This document shows positions 35,812-45,244 of a DNA stretch of 64,000 nt, piece by piece (positions within the stretch are counted from its first letter, which is position 1; each line of letters begins with the position of its first letter). The notes under the pieces are model-generated. The model was not told where the DNA came from, made no database searches, and was given only the letters and a program-made list of their open reading frames with translations. The stretch is taken from positions 62,001 to 126,000 of the forward strand of contig CAVZOP010000010.1 of NCBI GenBank assembly GCA_963776935.1. Reading direction: 5' to 3'. The stretch is from JALOLG01 sp963776935. Lineage in GTDB: Bacteria; Actinomycetota; Acidimicrobiia; Acidimicrobiales; Ilumatobacteraceae. The position numbers and the translations under genes are program-made.

Positions 35812-37050
35812 TCAGTCGAAGGCGATGTCGAGAGCGCGGTCGACGATCGTCTTCAGCTCGCTGGTGTCGCGGGGGTACTCGCCGTTGACCATCAGCGCCC
35901 AGGTGATGCGATCGGGGCGGCTCACGACCATCGCGTGCGTGCTCTCGATGGTGCCGGTGTGGCCGAACGATCCGTCGGGGAAGTTGAACAGGCCGAGCCC
36001 GTAGGTCGCGGCCATCCCGGAGATGCCGTAGCGGCCGCGCCGCATCCGGATCGCCATCTCCTCGCTCAGCGGCTGCCATCCCGTTCCACCCGGGTTGAGC
36101 GAGTCGACGATCGTGACGATGTCGCTCGGCGTCGCGATCCATGAGCCGGCCCCACCGAGCGTCTCCATGTAGGTGCGACCCGCTTCGGATGCGTGGAGCA
36201 CCTCGTCGGGCCCGACGTCGAACGTCGAAGCCAGCCGCATCCCGGTGATGCCGAGCGGTGTGAGCAATCGCTCGTACACGGCCTGCTCGTACGTCGATCC
36301 GGTGACCGCTTCGATCAGCATGCCGAGCACGCAGAAGTTCATGTTGCTGTAGCGATACCCGCCGCCACCCGCGAGGCTCGTCAGCCCCTGTCGCGCGGCA
36401 TCCGGGCACGATGTGGCGCCGCCCTGGAAGAACGTCGCGTAGAACGTGCCGAAGCCCGACGTGTGACTGAGCAGTTGCTCGACGGTGATCTGGGCGGACG
36501 CCGCCGTGGGCGTCACGCCGAGGTACGCGGCGACGCGCTCACCGACCGGTTCGTCGAGCGTCAGCAGGCCGTCCTCGACCAGTTGCAGCGTCACCACCGC
36601 GGTGATCACCTTCGAGATGCTGGCGATGCGGAAGCGGTCGACGGGCTCGGTGTTGTCGAACGTGCCGGCCACACGCACGCCGAACGCCGACGCGTGCACC
36701 AACTCACCCTCGATCATCACCGCCACGGACGCCGACGTGTCGCCGTTGATGAGCAGGTCGTAGCCGACGATCTCGTCGAACCCGGCCCAGCCGGTCGGAT
36801 GCGGCAACGTCGACGTCGTCGATGTCGACGATGTCGATGTCGTCGTTCCCAGGATCGTTCCGGGCGCCTCATCCGCTGGGGGCGTGGTGGTCGACGTGGG
36901 GGTGGGCGTGCGGATCGTGGTCGTCGTGCTCGCCTCGGCGCGTTCCCCCGTGACCAGCGACGGCTCCGGCGGGATGGCCGCGCGCGCCGGTGCGCACGAC
37001 GCGCAACACAGGATCCCGACGGTCACCACCGCCCGGCGCAGGGGGCTCAC
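35812..37050 (-). CDS. Secreted serine hydrolase (beta-lactamase/D-Ala-D-Ala carboxypeptidase-like)
   Basis: 412-aa exported member of the class C beta-lactamase family. The signal peptide VVTVGILCCASC suggests a lipoprotein. A Thr/Ser/Pro-rich spacer (STTTTIRTPTPTSTTT, then TSTSSTSTTST) follows to about residue 85, probably a glycosylatable stalk. Catalytic motifs: RIASISKVITAVV (SxxK), YRYSNMNFCVLG (YxN) and GHTGTIEST (HTG). Fits esterases or DD-peptidase-related proteins more than resistance enzymes. GTG start at 37050. Convergent with the ligase gene, 4 nt apart. Confidence 0.88.
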   Translation of the reverse strand: MSPLRRAVVTVGILCCASCAPARAAIPPEPSLVTGERAEASTTTTIRTPTPTSTTTPPADEAPGTILGTTTSTSSTSTTSTLPHPTGWAGFDEIVGYDLLINGDTSASVAVMIEGELVHASAFGVRVAGTFDNTEPVDRFRIASISKVITAVVTLQLVEDGLLTLDEPVGERVAAYLGVTPTAASAQITVEQLLSHTSGFGTFYATFFQGGATSCPDAARQGLTSLAGGGGYRYSNMNFCVLGMLIEAVTGSTYEQAVYERLLTPLGITGMRLASTFDVGPDEVLHASEAGRTYMETLGGAGSWIATPSDIVTIVDSLNPGGTGWQPLSEEMAIRMRRGRYGISGMAATYGLGLFNFPDGSFGHTGTIESTHAMVVSRPDRITWALMVNGEYPRDTSELKTIVDRALDIAFD

Positions 37051-37130
37051 GGGTCCATGATGACAACTGACCCGGCCGATTCCACGTCATACCGACCGAT
37101 CGGCGGAATGGAGTCGACGCGCCCCGCTCG

Positions 37131-38036
37131 TCAGCCACCAAGTGTCGGCAACGGCTGGACCAGCGACAGCACGTCGGCGAACAGGTCGCCGTGCTCCTCG
37201 ACCCGTTCCAGCACGTCGTCGGCGGTGAACCGCAACTCCACGTCGCCGGCGGCGCACGCCTCGACCTCGTCCCACGCCACGGGCGTCGACACGGTCGGGT
37301 CCGGGCGGGCGCGGAGTGAGTACGGGGCGATCGTCGTCTTGTGGAACGCGTTCTGGCTCCAGTCGACGAAGATCTTGCCGGGTCGTTCGACCTTGGCCAT
37401 CACCGTCGTCACCCGGCGCGGCATCTGCCGTTCGAGCACCTGACCGACGGCGAGCGCGAAGTCCGCCGCGCCCTCGTGCGTCACGCCGTCGACGTTGAGC
37501 GGGACGTACAGCTGCAGGCCCTTCGAGCCCGACGTCTTGCACCACCCGACGAGATCGACCGCGGCCAGCACGTCGCGCGCCGCGATCGCGATCTCGCAGC
37601 AATCGACGATCGTCGCGGGAGCTCCGGGGTCGAAGTCGAACACGAGTTGGCGGGGCACGCCGAGATCGGCGGCCAGCGCCATCGGGGCGTGAATCTCGAG
37701 GGCGGCCATGTTGGCGGCCCACACCAACGCCGCCTTCTCCTCGATCCGGCAGTAGTCGACGCCCCCGCGCCGATCGCCGGGGCCGGTCGCCACGCCGACC
37801 CACTCAGGTCGGTGCGACGGGCATCGCTTCTCGAAGAACCCGGTCGTGTCGGACCCGTTCGGGTACCGGCGGAACGTCAGGCACCGGCCGCTGAGATGCG
37901 GGATCATGATCGGCGCGATGCGCGCGTAGTAGTCGATCACCTGCGCCTTGGTGAACCCCGACGGGTAGAGCACCTTGTCGAGGTTGGAGAGCGTCAACCG
38001 CCGGCCTTCGACGTCGGTTTCGACGCCGACGCTCAC
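37131..38036 (-). CDS. LigD-type polymerase domain protein (NHEJ primase-polymerase)
   Basis: 301-aa stand-alone polymerase domain of bacterial LigD (AEP superfamily), which fills ends in non-homologous end joining and prefers ribonucleotides. Landmarks: LSNLDKVLYPSGFTKAQVIDYY, FFEKRCPSHRPEWV, the catalytic acidic pair in RQLVFDFDPG, KTSGSKGLQLYVPL, and VFDW-like KIFVDWSQNAFHKTTIAPYS. No ligase or phosphoesterase domain is fused, so the ligase must be elsewhere. GTG start overlaps the Ku stop (GTGA), forming a ku-pol operon. Confidence 0.93.
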   Translation of the reverse strand: MSVGVETDVEGRRLTLSNLDKVLYPSGFTKAQVIDYYARIAPIMIPHLSGRCLTFRRYPNGSDTTGFFEKRCPSHRPEWVGVATGPGDRRGGVDYCRIEEKAALVWAANMAALEIHAPMALAADLGVPRQLVFDFDPGAPATIVDCCEIAIAARDVLAAVDLVGWCKTSGSKGLQLYVPLNVDGVTHEGAADFALAVGQVLERQMPRRVTTVMAKVERPGKIFVDWSQNAFHKTTIAPYSLRARPDPTVSTPVAWDEVEACAAGDVELRFTADDVLERVEEHGDLFADVLSLVQPLPTLGG

Positions 38037-38890
38037 GCAGACTTCTTCTTCCTCGCTGCCGTCTTGGTGGCGACGGCCTTGGTGGCGACGGCTGCCGGAT
38101 GGCGACCGCGTGCCTGCTTGGCCGCCTTCACGCTCGCCTCGAGCGCCGCCATCAGGTCGACGACCTTCGGCTTCTCGGTGGCGACCTCCGGCATCTCGAA
38201 CGCCTCGCCGGCGGCTTTCATGCGAATCAGGTCGAGTACCTGCTCGCGGTACTCGTCGCGATACTTGGCAGGCTCGAAGTCGGAGGTCAACGAGGCGACG
38301 AGCGCCTCGGCCATCTTGACTTCCTTGGGGCTCACGTCGATCTCGTCGAGCCCATCGAGCTCCTCGATCGTCGCCGGATCGATCACCTCGTCGGCGTACG
38401 CCAACGTCGACATGACGAGCCGGCCGTCCTGGGCGCGGATCGCTGCCGTGTACTGCTTGTTGCGCATCACGAACCGGCCGATCGCGACCTTGCCGCTCTC
38501 CTCCATCGCCCGCGCCAGCAGCACGTACGGCTTCGGGTTCGTGCCGGGCGCGACGAAGTAGGCGGAATCGAAGTACACCGGATCGATGTCGGCGAGGTCG
38601 ACGAACTCCTCGAGGTCGACCGTCTTGGTGGCCGACGGGATGAACGGCTCGAGCTCGTCGGGATCGACCACGACGTACCGGTCCTTCGATACCTCGTAAC
38701 CCTTGACGATGTGCTCGTCGGGAACCTCGTCACCGTCGGCCGCTGACACCTTCTTGTACTTGATGCGCGCCATCGAACGGTCGTCGAGCTGGTTGAAGGA
38801 CACGCTCTTGCGCTGCACCGCGTGGAACAGCTTCACAGGGATCGCGACGAGCCCGAACGAGATCGTCCCAGTCCAAACTGGCCGTGGCAT
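38033..38890 (-). CDS. ku: Ku protein (non-homologous end joining)
   Basis: 285-aa bacterial Ku, a homodimeric ring that binds double-strand DNA ends and recruits LigD. N-terminus RPVWTGTISFGLVAIPVKLF is diagnostic; the core strand ELEPFIPSATKTVDLEEFVDL and the KQYTAAIRAQDGRLVMSTL bridge follow. The C-terminal extension is Ala/Lys-rich (KAVATKTAARKKKSA), as in other Actinobacteria, where it affects DNA binding. Operon with the LigD polymerase gene. Divergent neighbours: none on the 5' side within 30 nt; the next gene is convergent-tandem on the same strand upstream. Confidence 0.96.
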   Translation of the reverse strand: MPRPVWTGTISFGLVAIPVKLFHAVQRKSVSFNQLDDRSMARIKYKKVSAADGDEVPDEHIVKGYEVSKDRYVVVDPDELEPFIPSATKTVDLEEFVDLADIDPVYFDSAYFVAPGTNPKPYVLLARAMEESGKVAIGRFVMRNKQYTAAIRAQDGRLVMSTLAYADEVIDPATIEELDGLDEIDVSPKEVKMAEALVASLTSDFEPAKYRDEYREQVLDLIRMKAAGEAFEMPEVATEKPKVVDLMAALEASVKAAKQARGRHPAAVATKAVATKTAARKKKSA

Positions 38891-38921
38891 GTCGCATAGT
38901 CTGCCCCAACTCGGCGGTTGA

Positions 38922-39780
38922 TCAACCGTCGAGCACGGCGCGGGCGATGAGGTCGGTGCCGAAGGCGGTGAGAATCGCCAGGTAGAGCAGGCCGGTCGCC
39001 GCCATCACCGCCGAGTACTCACGCTCCCGGAGCGCCGCTCGCGTCACGAACACGAGCACGATCGTCGTCACCGCGCACGCCGCCCAGATCCATCCGAGCA
39101 TGCCTCCCCAACCGTCGTCGACCGCCCCCGACCAGACACTGAACATGCCCGTCGGGAGCAGCAGCGCGACCACCTCGATCGGCCAGACCCAGGCGACGGC
39201 GGTCACGATCTCGTTCAGCAGGCGCCGCGGCAGCCCGGGCTGGACGAGGTACCAGTGTCCGAGCAGCATGGCGTCGGTGACGACCCCCAGGAAGGCTGCA
39301 CCGGCAAGCGTCCGCACGAGCGCAACCGCCGAGTTGCCGCCGGCGTCGAGGGCGGCGGCGACGAGGCCCACCGTGCCGATGGCGACCGGGACAAGGTCGA
39401 GCACCGGCGGGAACTCGCGGCCGACGCGCCGGTCCTCGTCGCGCTCGTCGCGCTCGATCCCCGTCATCGTCGCGACGCCGCGCCGTGCGGCGATCGTGCT
39501 CGAGGCGCTGTCCACGCACCCCGGCGTGACGTAGGGCGATCGACACCACGAGCGCGACTGCGCACGATGCCGCGACGCCGATCGAGGCGGCCTCCCGGAC
39601 GGGGACCGTCGTGAACCGGAACCCGACGACCGCCGCACCGACCGCCAGCAACAGGTACGTCGAGCGCAACAACCAGCCGTACCCGAGCCCGACCTCGCGC
39701 CGGCGCGTCGTGAACCAGCAGAACAACATCCCGCCGACCGACCACTGCAGCAGCACCGTCGCTGCGTCGAGTCGAATCAC
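38922..39780 (-). CDS. Hypothetical integral membrane protein; frameshifted near 39520
   Basis: About 286-aa polytopic membrane protein with 8-9 hydrophobic segments, beginning VLLQWSVGGMLFCWFTTRRR and later LVPVAIGTVGLVAAAL, LVRTLAGAAFLGVVTDAMLLGHWYLVQPGLP, VVALLLPTGMFSVW. The first frame runs to SIALRHAG; dropping one C of CCCC at 39519-39522 continues as CVDSASSTIAARRG. The HWYLVQPGLP segment is distinctive but not recognised. Located upstream of ku on the same strand with a 31-nt gap. Function unknown. Confidence 0.65.
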
Positions 39781-39815
39781 AGCCGGGCAGGGTAACGGCC
39801 TACGCTGGCGGCTCC

Positions 39816-40472
39816 ATGCCCCCCAAGCGCACCAGCACCGCCGGCTTGGCTGGCATCGCCTTCGCCGCGGCGCTTTTGCTCACGGCCTGCGTGACAGGTC
39901 AGCGCCCGTCGTTCGTCGACGACGAGTTCGCACCGGGCACACCAGTCGGTGACGCACCGATCGATGCCGTGCTGAGCCGGCTCGAGAACCCGACGACGCA
40001 ACCGTTCACGGCCGACTACACGATCCTGACCAAGGCCACCGGCGGCACGTCGAACGCCAGAGTCGCGGTCGACGTCGACCGACGCTCGATCACGATCTCC
40101 AACATTCGCTTCCTCATCGAGGGCTCGCGTACCGGCACGTGCAATGTCGAATCCGGGCGCTGCAGCAACTCGATCGACGACAACCGCGTCAGCGACATCC
40201 AGGTGACCCACCAGTTCTACGGCGAGGCGTCGGCGCGGCGGTTGCGCGCCGACGCCGCCCAACGCATCGGCGCGACCGTGCCATCGGCGGCGACGATCGC
40301 CGGCCTCGCCGCGACGTGTGTGTCGGTGCCCGTCTCGGCCGAGGGCGCCGCGACCTACTGCGTGCTCGACAACGGTGTGCTCGCCCGGATGGACAACGGT
40401 GACGTCCTGATCGAGTTGACCGCCTTCCGCGACGGTGTCGACGAGCTGGACTTCCTCGCCGTCAGCGATTGA
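39816..40472 (+). CDS. Hypothetical lipoprotein
   Basis: 218-aa exported protein with signal peptide and lipobox LLLTAC. The mature part has a beta-rich segment (FTADYTILTKATGGTSNARVAV, RRSITISNIRF) with a Cys pair (GTCNVESGRCS) and a C-terminal domain with two more Cys (AATCVSVP, ATYCVLDNG), probably disulfides. TACGCT lies 9 nt upstream. No known domain recognised. The VAVDVDRRSITISNIRF pattern resembles LppX/LprG-like lipid-binding folds only loosely. Confidence 0.6.
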   Translation: MPPKRTSTAGLAGIAFAAALLLTACVTGQRPSFVDDEFAPGTPVGDAPIDAVLSRLENPTTQPFTADYTILTKATGGTSNARVAVDVDRRSITISNIRFLIEGSRTGTCNVESGRCSNSIDDNRVSDIQVTHQFYGEASARRLRADAAQRIGATVPSAATIAGLAATCVSVPVSAEGAATYCVLDNGVLARMDNGDVLIELTAFRDGVDELDFLAVSD

Positions 40473-40517
40473 GACGCGACAACCCACAGTCCGGCTCGCC
40501 CGAACAGACGTCGCGTA

Positions 40518-42299
40518 TCAGTTGGTCGACGCGGCCAACGGCCGGTCGGCCGCCCGTTCGACGATCCGGACCTGCCCGGCGATCGGATCGACCTCGATGA
40601 GATCGCCGTCGCCGATCGCCGTCATCGCCTCGCGACAGCCGATCACCGAGGGGATCGACAGCTCGCGCGCCATCACCGCGGCGTGGCACAGCAGGCCGCC
40701 CTCTTGCACCACGACGCCACCGGCGATCGAGAACACCGCGTTGTACGACGGGGCGGTCCACGCCGCGACGAGCACATCGCCGGGCTCCATCTCCTGCAAC
40801 ACACGATCGGGGTCGGTGGCCACGCGGGCGATCCCGCGGTGAACGCGGTCGCCGATGCCGAGCCCGGTCAGCGACTCACGCTGCACGGCCGGATCGACCT
40901 CGAGCATCGCCACCGCCGACACCACGATGTTCATCACGCGGCGCAGCCCGGGCGGGAACGCCGACAGGTCGGGGGGCACCATCGGCGGCCCCAGCAGCGC
41001 GGGGGCGTCCTGTTGGGCCTCCCACGCCCGGTGGGCCGCTCGCGCCGCGGAATCGGCTGCGCTCGGTTGGGCGGCGCCGCGCAGAACGGCCGCGAGCTCC
41101 GAGGCGTCGAGCTCGAACACGTCGGAGGCTTGCCGCAACCTGCCACTCGACTCGAGACGGCGACCGGCTTCCAGGTAGGCGCGCCGTACGAGCCCCATCG
41201 GCCATTCGGCGGTGAGCGGACCGTTGTCGTCGCGCAGACCGTACGCGCGTCGTGCGCCGTCGAGGAGCTCGTCGAACAGCGGCCGGTGCTCGGCCGCGAT
41301 CTGGTTGCGGATCGTGGTCGGATCGGGCAGCGGCGTGTTCTCCCACGCCTCCGTGGTCGTGTCGGCGGAGCGGATCAGCGTGCAGATCGCGGCTGGGAGC
41401 TCGCCCGTCGTCAGACCCTCGAGGTCGTACGAGCTGACGACGCGCCATCCGAATCGGTCGAGGTAGTCGTCCAGCGCAGCCGCCGCGGCCGGCACCTCAC
41501 GGACCGGCTCGAGCGTGCGGATCGACAGCGGATCGACACCGGCGTCACGCAACGCGGCGGCGATGCGCCGGCCACACTCGGCCCCCTCGGTCGTCGCCGG
41601 GGAAGCGCCTTCGAGTAACTGCATCACCTTCGTCGGTTCGACTCCCCACTCGGTCGTGTGCACCAGCAGGTCACCGATCGGCCCGACATCGCTCCCGTGC
41701 AGGCCGTGATGTCTGAGCCAACCGTCCATCAGGTGACGATCGGCGGCGATGACGTGACCCGCGAGCCCGGCGTCGTCGAGGCCGGCGAAATCGACGGATT
41801 GCAGCGCCCGGTTCTTGGCGATCCACTCCTCGCGCTCAGTGTTCCAGTGGTCGACGTCGCCGAGGTAGAGGCGCTCGGTCGTCGCCCTGACGGCCTGCTT
41901 CTCGCGGCGACGGAACGCCGGGTGCAGGCGCGTCGCCAGCCACAGCACCGGCTTGGGCGGCGGTGGACCGGACTTGTCGGCGCCCACCAGCGGGATCAGG
42001 CGCCGGTACATCTTGCCGTGCACGAACGTCACGCCGAAGCTGTGCAGCGGCGCCCCGTACTCCTCGAACACGGTGCGGTACGCGGTCTGCATCGACTCGG
42101 ACGCGACGCGGCGATACAGCAGTGTCGGCGACGGCGGGCAGTGTGAGCGGTCGTACTCCCACGATCCCGGACCAGGTGTTTCGAAGGTGGCCGGCGGCGA
42201 GTCCGGTGTCATCGTGCCGAACGCGGTGCCGTCGGGATTGGACGTGCCCGCTGGGGTCGGCGGACCAACCGATGTGGACGGCGTGGGTGTTGTACTCAT
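40518..42299 (-). CDS. PEP-utilising enzyme mobile (phosphohistidine) domain protein
   Basis: 593-aa cytoplasmic protein. Its C-terminus (about 500-590) is the swivelling phosphohistidine domain of PEP synthase/PPDK/rifampin phosphotransferase: GGVVVQEGGLLCHAAVMARELSIP (cut here for length), with catalytic His in LLCHAAVMAREL and then PSVIGC. The preceding 480 residues are a large helical region (KNRALQSVDFAGLDD, RPLFDELLDGARRAYG) like the linker of Rph-type enzymes. No ATP-grasp domain or PEP-binding TIM barrel is visible, so it cannot be a complete phosphotransferase. ATG overlaps the stop of the amidohydrolase gene (ATGA), so it is co-translated downstream of it. Confidence 0.82.
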   Translation of the reverse strand: MSTTPTPSTSVGPPTPAGTSNPDGTAFGTMTPDSPPATFETPGPGSWEYDRSHCPPSPTLLYRRVASESMQTAYRTVFEEYGAPLHSFGVTFVHGKMYRRLIPLVGADKSGPPPPKPVLWLATRLHPAFRRREKQAVRATTERLYLGDVDHWNTEREEWIAKNRALQSVDFAGLDDAGLAGHVIAADRHLMDGWLRHHGLHGSDVGPIGDLLVHTTEWGVEPTKVMQLLEGASPATTEGAECGRRIAAALRDAGVDPLSIRTLEPVREVPAAAAALDDYLDRFGWRVVSSYDLEGLTTGELPAAICTLIRSADTTTEAWENTPLPDPTTIRNQIAAEHRPLFDELLDGARRAYGLRDDNGPLTAEWPMGLVRRAYLEAGRRLESSGRLRQASDVFELDASELAAVLRGAAQPSAADSAARAAHRAWEAQQDAPALLGPPMVPPDLSAFPPGLRRVMNIVVSAVAMLEVDPAVQRESLTGLGIGDRVHRGIARVATDPDRVLQEMEPGDVLVAAWTAPSYNAVFSIAGGVVVQEGGLLCHAAVMARELSIPSVIGCREAMTAIGDGDLIEVDPIAGQVRIVERAADRPLAASTN

Positions 42300-44086
42300 G
42301 GTCTGCTTCTTTCTGCCGCAGCGACTTCAAGCGGTTCCGGTGTGCGGGCGGTCACCGTGTCGGTGTCGCGCCCGGATCGCAGCACCCGTCCCGGGCGGGC
42401 GTCGAGCAGCGTGTCGCCGTCCACGCAGGGGACGCCGTTGACCACCACGTGCTCGATGCCGATCGCCCCGCCGTACACCCGGCCGGCACCGGCCGGCAGG
42501 TCGAACCGCATCGCCACCGGGCCGGGACCGATCGTCGCCGGATCGAACACCACGACGTCGGCGGCGAGCCCCTCGGCGAGACGGCCCCGATCGCGCAGCC
42601 CGTACAGGGCGGCCGGCCGCGCCGTGAGGTGGTGCACCGCCTCTTCGACCGGCATCAGCTCGTGCTCGCGCACCGCCTTGGCGATCAGCGTCGTGGCGAA
42701 GCTGAAGCTGTCGATCATGTCGAGGTGAGCGCCGGCATCGGACGCGCCGACGACGGCCCGCGGGTCGCGCCACACCTCGACCCGACGCTTCCACGTCGCG
42801 TCGTCCTGGCCGCGGTCCTGGTTGGCGAAGACGGTGCGGAGACCGTCGGCCACCGCAACGTCGGCCATCGTGTCCCACGCCGACTTGCCGAGCTCCTTGG
42901 CGACGTCGCCGACGATGCGCCCTTCGAACGGTTTGGTCTCGGGGCTGAACGTCTCGAGCAGCACGTAGCCGGCCCAGTTGCCGATCGCCCGCACCGAGCC
43001 CTCGGTCGACTGGGCGAGGCGGTCCCACTCGGCACGCGTCGCCGGATCGCGGAGCTGGCGCAGCTTCTCGTCGACCGGGAGGGCCATCAACTTGTCCCAG
43101 CCGTTCAGGATGTCGAACACGAAGCCGCTCGTGAAGTTGATACGCAGCCGGAACGAGTCGGGCAGCGTCAACGCCAGCACGCGGCCACCGCGCTCGGCGG
43201 CGATGTCGCCGCCCGTGAGCTGGTGCTGCACGTTGTCCCAGTTCTGCGTGTACACCTGCAACAGGTTCCAGTTGAGCGGGCGGTCGGCGGCGGCGCTCAT
43301 GTCGCTCATCAGCTCGAACGTCTCGCGAGTGAACTCACCCACCTGCGGGATGAACTCGAGCGTCGTGCCCGGGAACTCACCGACGACCCGGCACAGCTCG
43401 ACGAGCTCGTGGCGCGACGCGTGGCGCGACGGCACGGGGACGCCGGTGTGGTCGTTGTGCGACGACGACCACGTCGACGAGAACCCCATCCCGCCGGCGG
43501 CGATCCCGAGCCGCAGCAGGCGCTTCATCTCGTCGAGCTCGGCCGGCGTCGATTCTCGGGCCGTGGCATCGTCGTGCATGACGACGCGGCGCAGTGCCGA
43601 ATGGCCGACGAGGAAGCCGGCGTTCGGCATCAGCGTGCCGTCGAGGCGGTCGAGGTACTGCGCGGTCGACGTCCAGTCCCACGGCACGCCCTGCTGCAGC
43701 GACTCCAGCGGCATCCCCTCGACGCGGGCCAGCATCCGCATCAGGTAGTCGGCATCGCCGGGGTCGACCGGACCGTCGCCGGCCGCCAGCGGCGCGATCG
43801 TGAACCCGCAGTTGCCGCCCATCACGGTGGTCACGCCGTGCAGCGGCGACGGGCTCAGCGTGGTGTCCCAGAACGCCTGGGCGTCGTAGTGGGTGTGGAT
43901 GTCGACGAAGCCAGGCGCGACGACGAGATCGGTCGCGTCGATCGTCCGCCCGGCGGCGCTGTCGTCGATCGTGCCGACGGACGAGATGCGACCGCCGTCG
44001 ATCGCCACGTCGGCCCGCCGCGGCGCCGAACCCGTGCCGTCGACGACGGTGCCACCACGAATGACGAGATCGTGTGCTGCGCGCAT
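42296..44086 (-). CDS. N-acyl-D-amino-acid deacylase-like amidohydrolase
   Basis: 596-aa amidohydrolase of the D-aminoacylase branch. Starts DLVIRGGTVVDGTGSAPRRADVAI (dihydroorotase-like entry); metal motif PGFVDIHTHYDAQ; then TVMGGNCGFTIAP, the SSTWSSSHNDHTG segment, and late Asp in VVGASDAGAHLDMIDSF. Length exceeds classical D-aminoacylases (about 480 aa), matching a family often labelled D-aminoacylase or N-acyl-D-glutamate deacylase. ATG 44086 was chosen because the residues before it are antisense to the next gene. Operon with the phosphohistidine-domain gene. Substrate unproven. Confidence 0.87.
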   Translation of the reverse strand: MRAAHDLVIRGGTVVDGTGSAPRRADVAIDGGRISSVGTIDDSAAGRTIDATDLVVAPGFVDIHTHYDAQAFWDTTLSPSPLHGVTTVMGGNCGFTIAPLAAGDGPVDPGDADYLMRMLARVEGMPLESLQQGVPWDWTSTAQYLDRLDGTLMPNAGFLVGHSALRRVVMHDDATARESTPAELDEMKRLLRLGIAAGGMGFSSTWSSSHNDHTGVPVPSRHASRHELVELCRVVGEFPGTTLEFIPQVGEFTRETFELMSDMSAAADRPLNWNLLQVYTQNWDNVQHQLTGGDIAAERGGRVLALTLPDSFRLRINFTSGFVFDILNGWDKLMALPVDEKLRQLRDPATRAEWDRLAQSTEGSVRAIGNWAGYVLLETFSPETKPFEGRIVGDVAKELGKSAWDTMADVAVADGLRTVFANQDRGQDDATWKRRVEVWRDPRAVVGASDAGAHLDMIDSFSFATTLIAKAVREHELMPVEEAVHHLTARPAALYGLRDRGRLAEGLAADVVVFDPATIGPGPVAMRFDLPAGAGRVYGGAIGIEHVVVNGVPCVDGDTLLDARPGRVLRSGRDTDTVTARTPEPLEVAAAERSRP

Positions 44087-44102
44087 ACACGCAGCTTCGC
44101 GC

Positions 44103-45197
44103 TCAGACCGACACGAGGCGATGGTCGGACACGTTGACCGCCACCGGTCCGTCGGGGGTGGCGACGACGATGTCCTCGAGGCGCATGCCCCAGCGGCCGG
44201 GGATGTAGATGCCCGGTTCGATGCTGAAGGCATGCCCGGCGGCGAGCGGGCGCGTGTTGCCCTCGACGATGTAGGGGTCTTCGTGCTCCTCCATCCCGAT
44301 GCCGTGGCCGGTGCGGTGTACGAAGTAGTCGCCGTAGCCGGCGTCGGCGATGATCCGCCTGGCCGCTCGGTCGACCTCCTCGCACGGCGTGCCGATCGTC
44401 GCCGCGGCGACGGCCGCCTGCTGGGCGGCGTGGAGCACCTCGTAGGCCTCGGCGACGTCCGGTGCGACGTCGCCGGTGAACACGCAGCGGGTGGTATCGG
44501 AGCAGTAGCCGGCCATCGTGCCGCCGAAGTCGAACAGCACGATCTCGCCCTCGCGGATCACGCGCGGGCCGGCGTGATGGTGTGAGCTGGCAGCGTTCTC
44601 GCCGGCGGCGACGATGGCGAAGTTGACCTTGTCGTGACCGCCGGCGACGATGCGCGCCCCGAGGTCGTTCGAGACCTCGGCCTCGGTGCGTCCGACGAGC
44701 GGGATCTCCCCCGCCTGCAGCTGGGCGGCGATCACGTCGACGGACGCGCCGGCCGCCGCGAGCGCGGCGACCTCGGCGGCGTCCTTCACCATCCGCAACG
44801 GACCGACGACGTCGACCGCCCGACGGAACGAGGCGTCGGGGAGCTGGGGCAGCAACTCGACGAGAAAGCGCGCCCACATCTGGTCGCCGATCGCGATGCT
44901 GCGGCCGGGACCGACGAGCTCGGAGACGATCGCCGTCGGGTCCTCGGTCTCGCCCCACGGATGGAGGTCGAAGACCCCCGGCTGCTCCTCGACGCGCGGC
45001 GCTTCGAGACGGGGGACGACCATCGTCGCATCGCCGTCGCGTGGCACGACGAGCATCGTCAGCCGTTCGAGTGGCATTGCGTAGTAGCCGGTCAGGTACG
45101 GGAGGTCGTGTCCGACGGACAGGAGCAGCACGTCGACGCCGAGGTCGGCCATCGCCGCACGGACCCGCGCCAGCCGGTCGAGATAGATCGAGCTCAC
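44103..45197 (-). CDS. M24 family metallopeptidase (Xaa-Pro aminopeptidase/dipeptidase-like)
   Basis: 364-aa pita-bread peptidase. N-terminal creatinase-like domain (YLDRLARVRAAM ... LPYLTGYYAMPLERLT), then the catalytic domain with metal ligands Asp in IVLFDFGGTM, Asp in GYCSDTTRC, His in RTGHGIGMEEHEDPY, Glu in SIEPGIYIP and Glu in RLEDIV. Complete active site. GTG 45197 fits the usual N-terminus; a TTG at 45209 would add four residues. Lies 16 nt upstream of the amidohydrolase gene on the same strand, so a three-gene peptide/amino-acid-derivative cluster is plausible. Confidence 0.92.
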   Translation of the reverse strand: MSSIYLDRLARVRAAMADLGVDVLLLSVGHDLPYLTGYYAMPLERLTMLVVPRDGDATMVVPRLEAPRVEEQPGVFDLHPWGETEDPTAIVSELVGPGRSIAIGDQMWARFLVELLPQLPDASFRRAVDVVGPLRMVKDAAEVAALAAAGASVDVIAAQLQAGEIPLVGRTEAEVSNDLGARIVAGGHDKVNFAIVAAGENAASSHHHAGPRVIREGEIVLFDFGGTMAGYCSDTTRCVFTGDVAPDVAEAYEVLHAAQQAAVAAATIGTPCEEVDRAARRIIADAGYGDYFVHRTGHGIGMEEHEDPYIVEGNTRPLAAGHAFSIEPGIYIPGRWGMRLEDIVVATPDGPVAVNVSDHRLVSV

Positions 45198-45244
45198 GGA
45201 GCTAGTCAATCAGCTCCGCACCACCCCTGGTCGACGGTTCGCGG

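Noticed and set aside
35812..37050. Antibiotic-resistance beta-lactamase
   Set aside because: SxxK, YxN and HTG motifs fit the broad esterase/DD-peptidase family; nothing specific to true class C enzymes such as KTG was seen.
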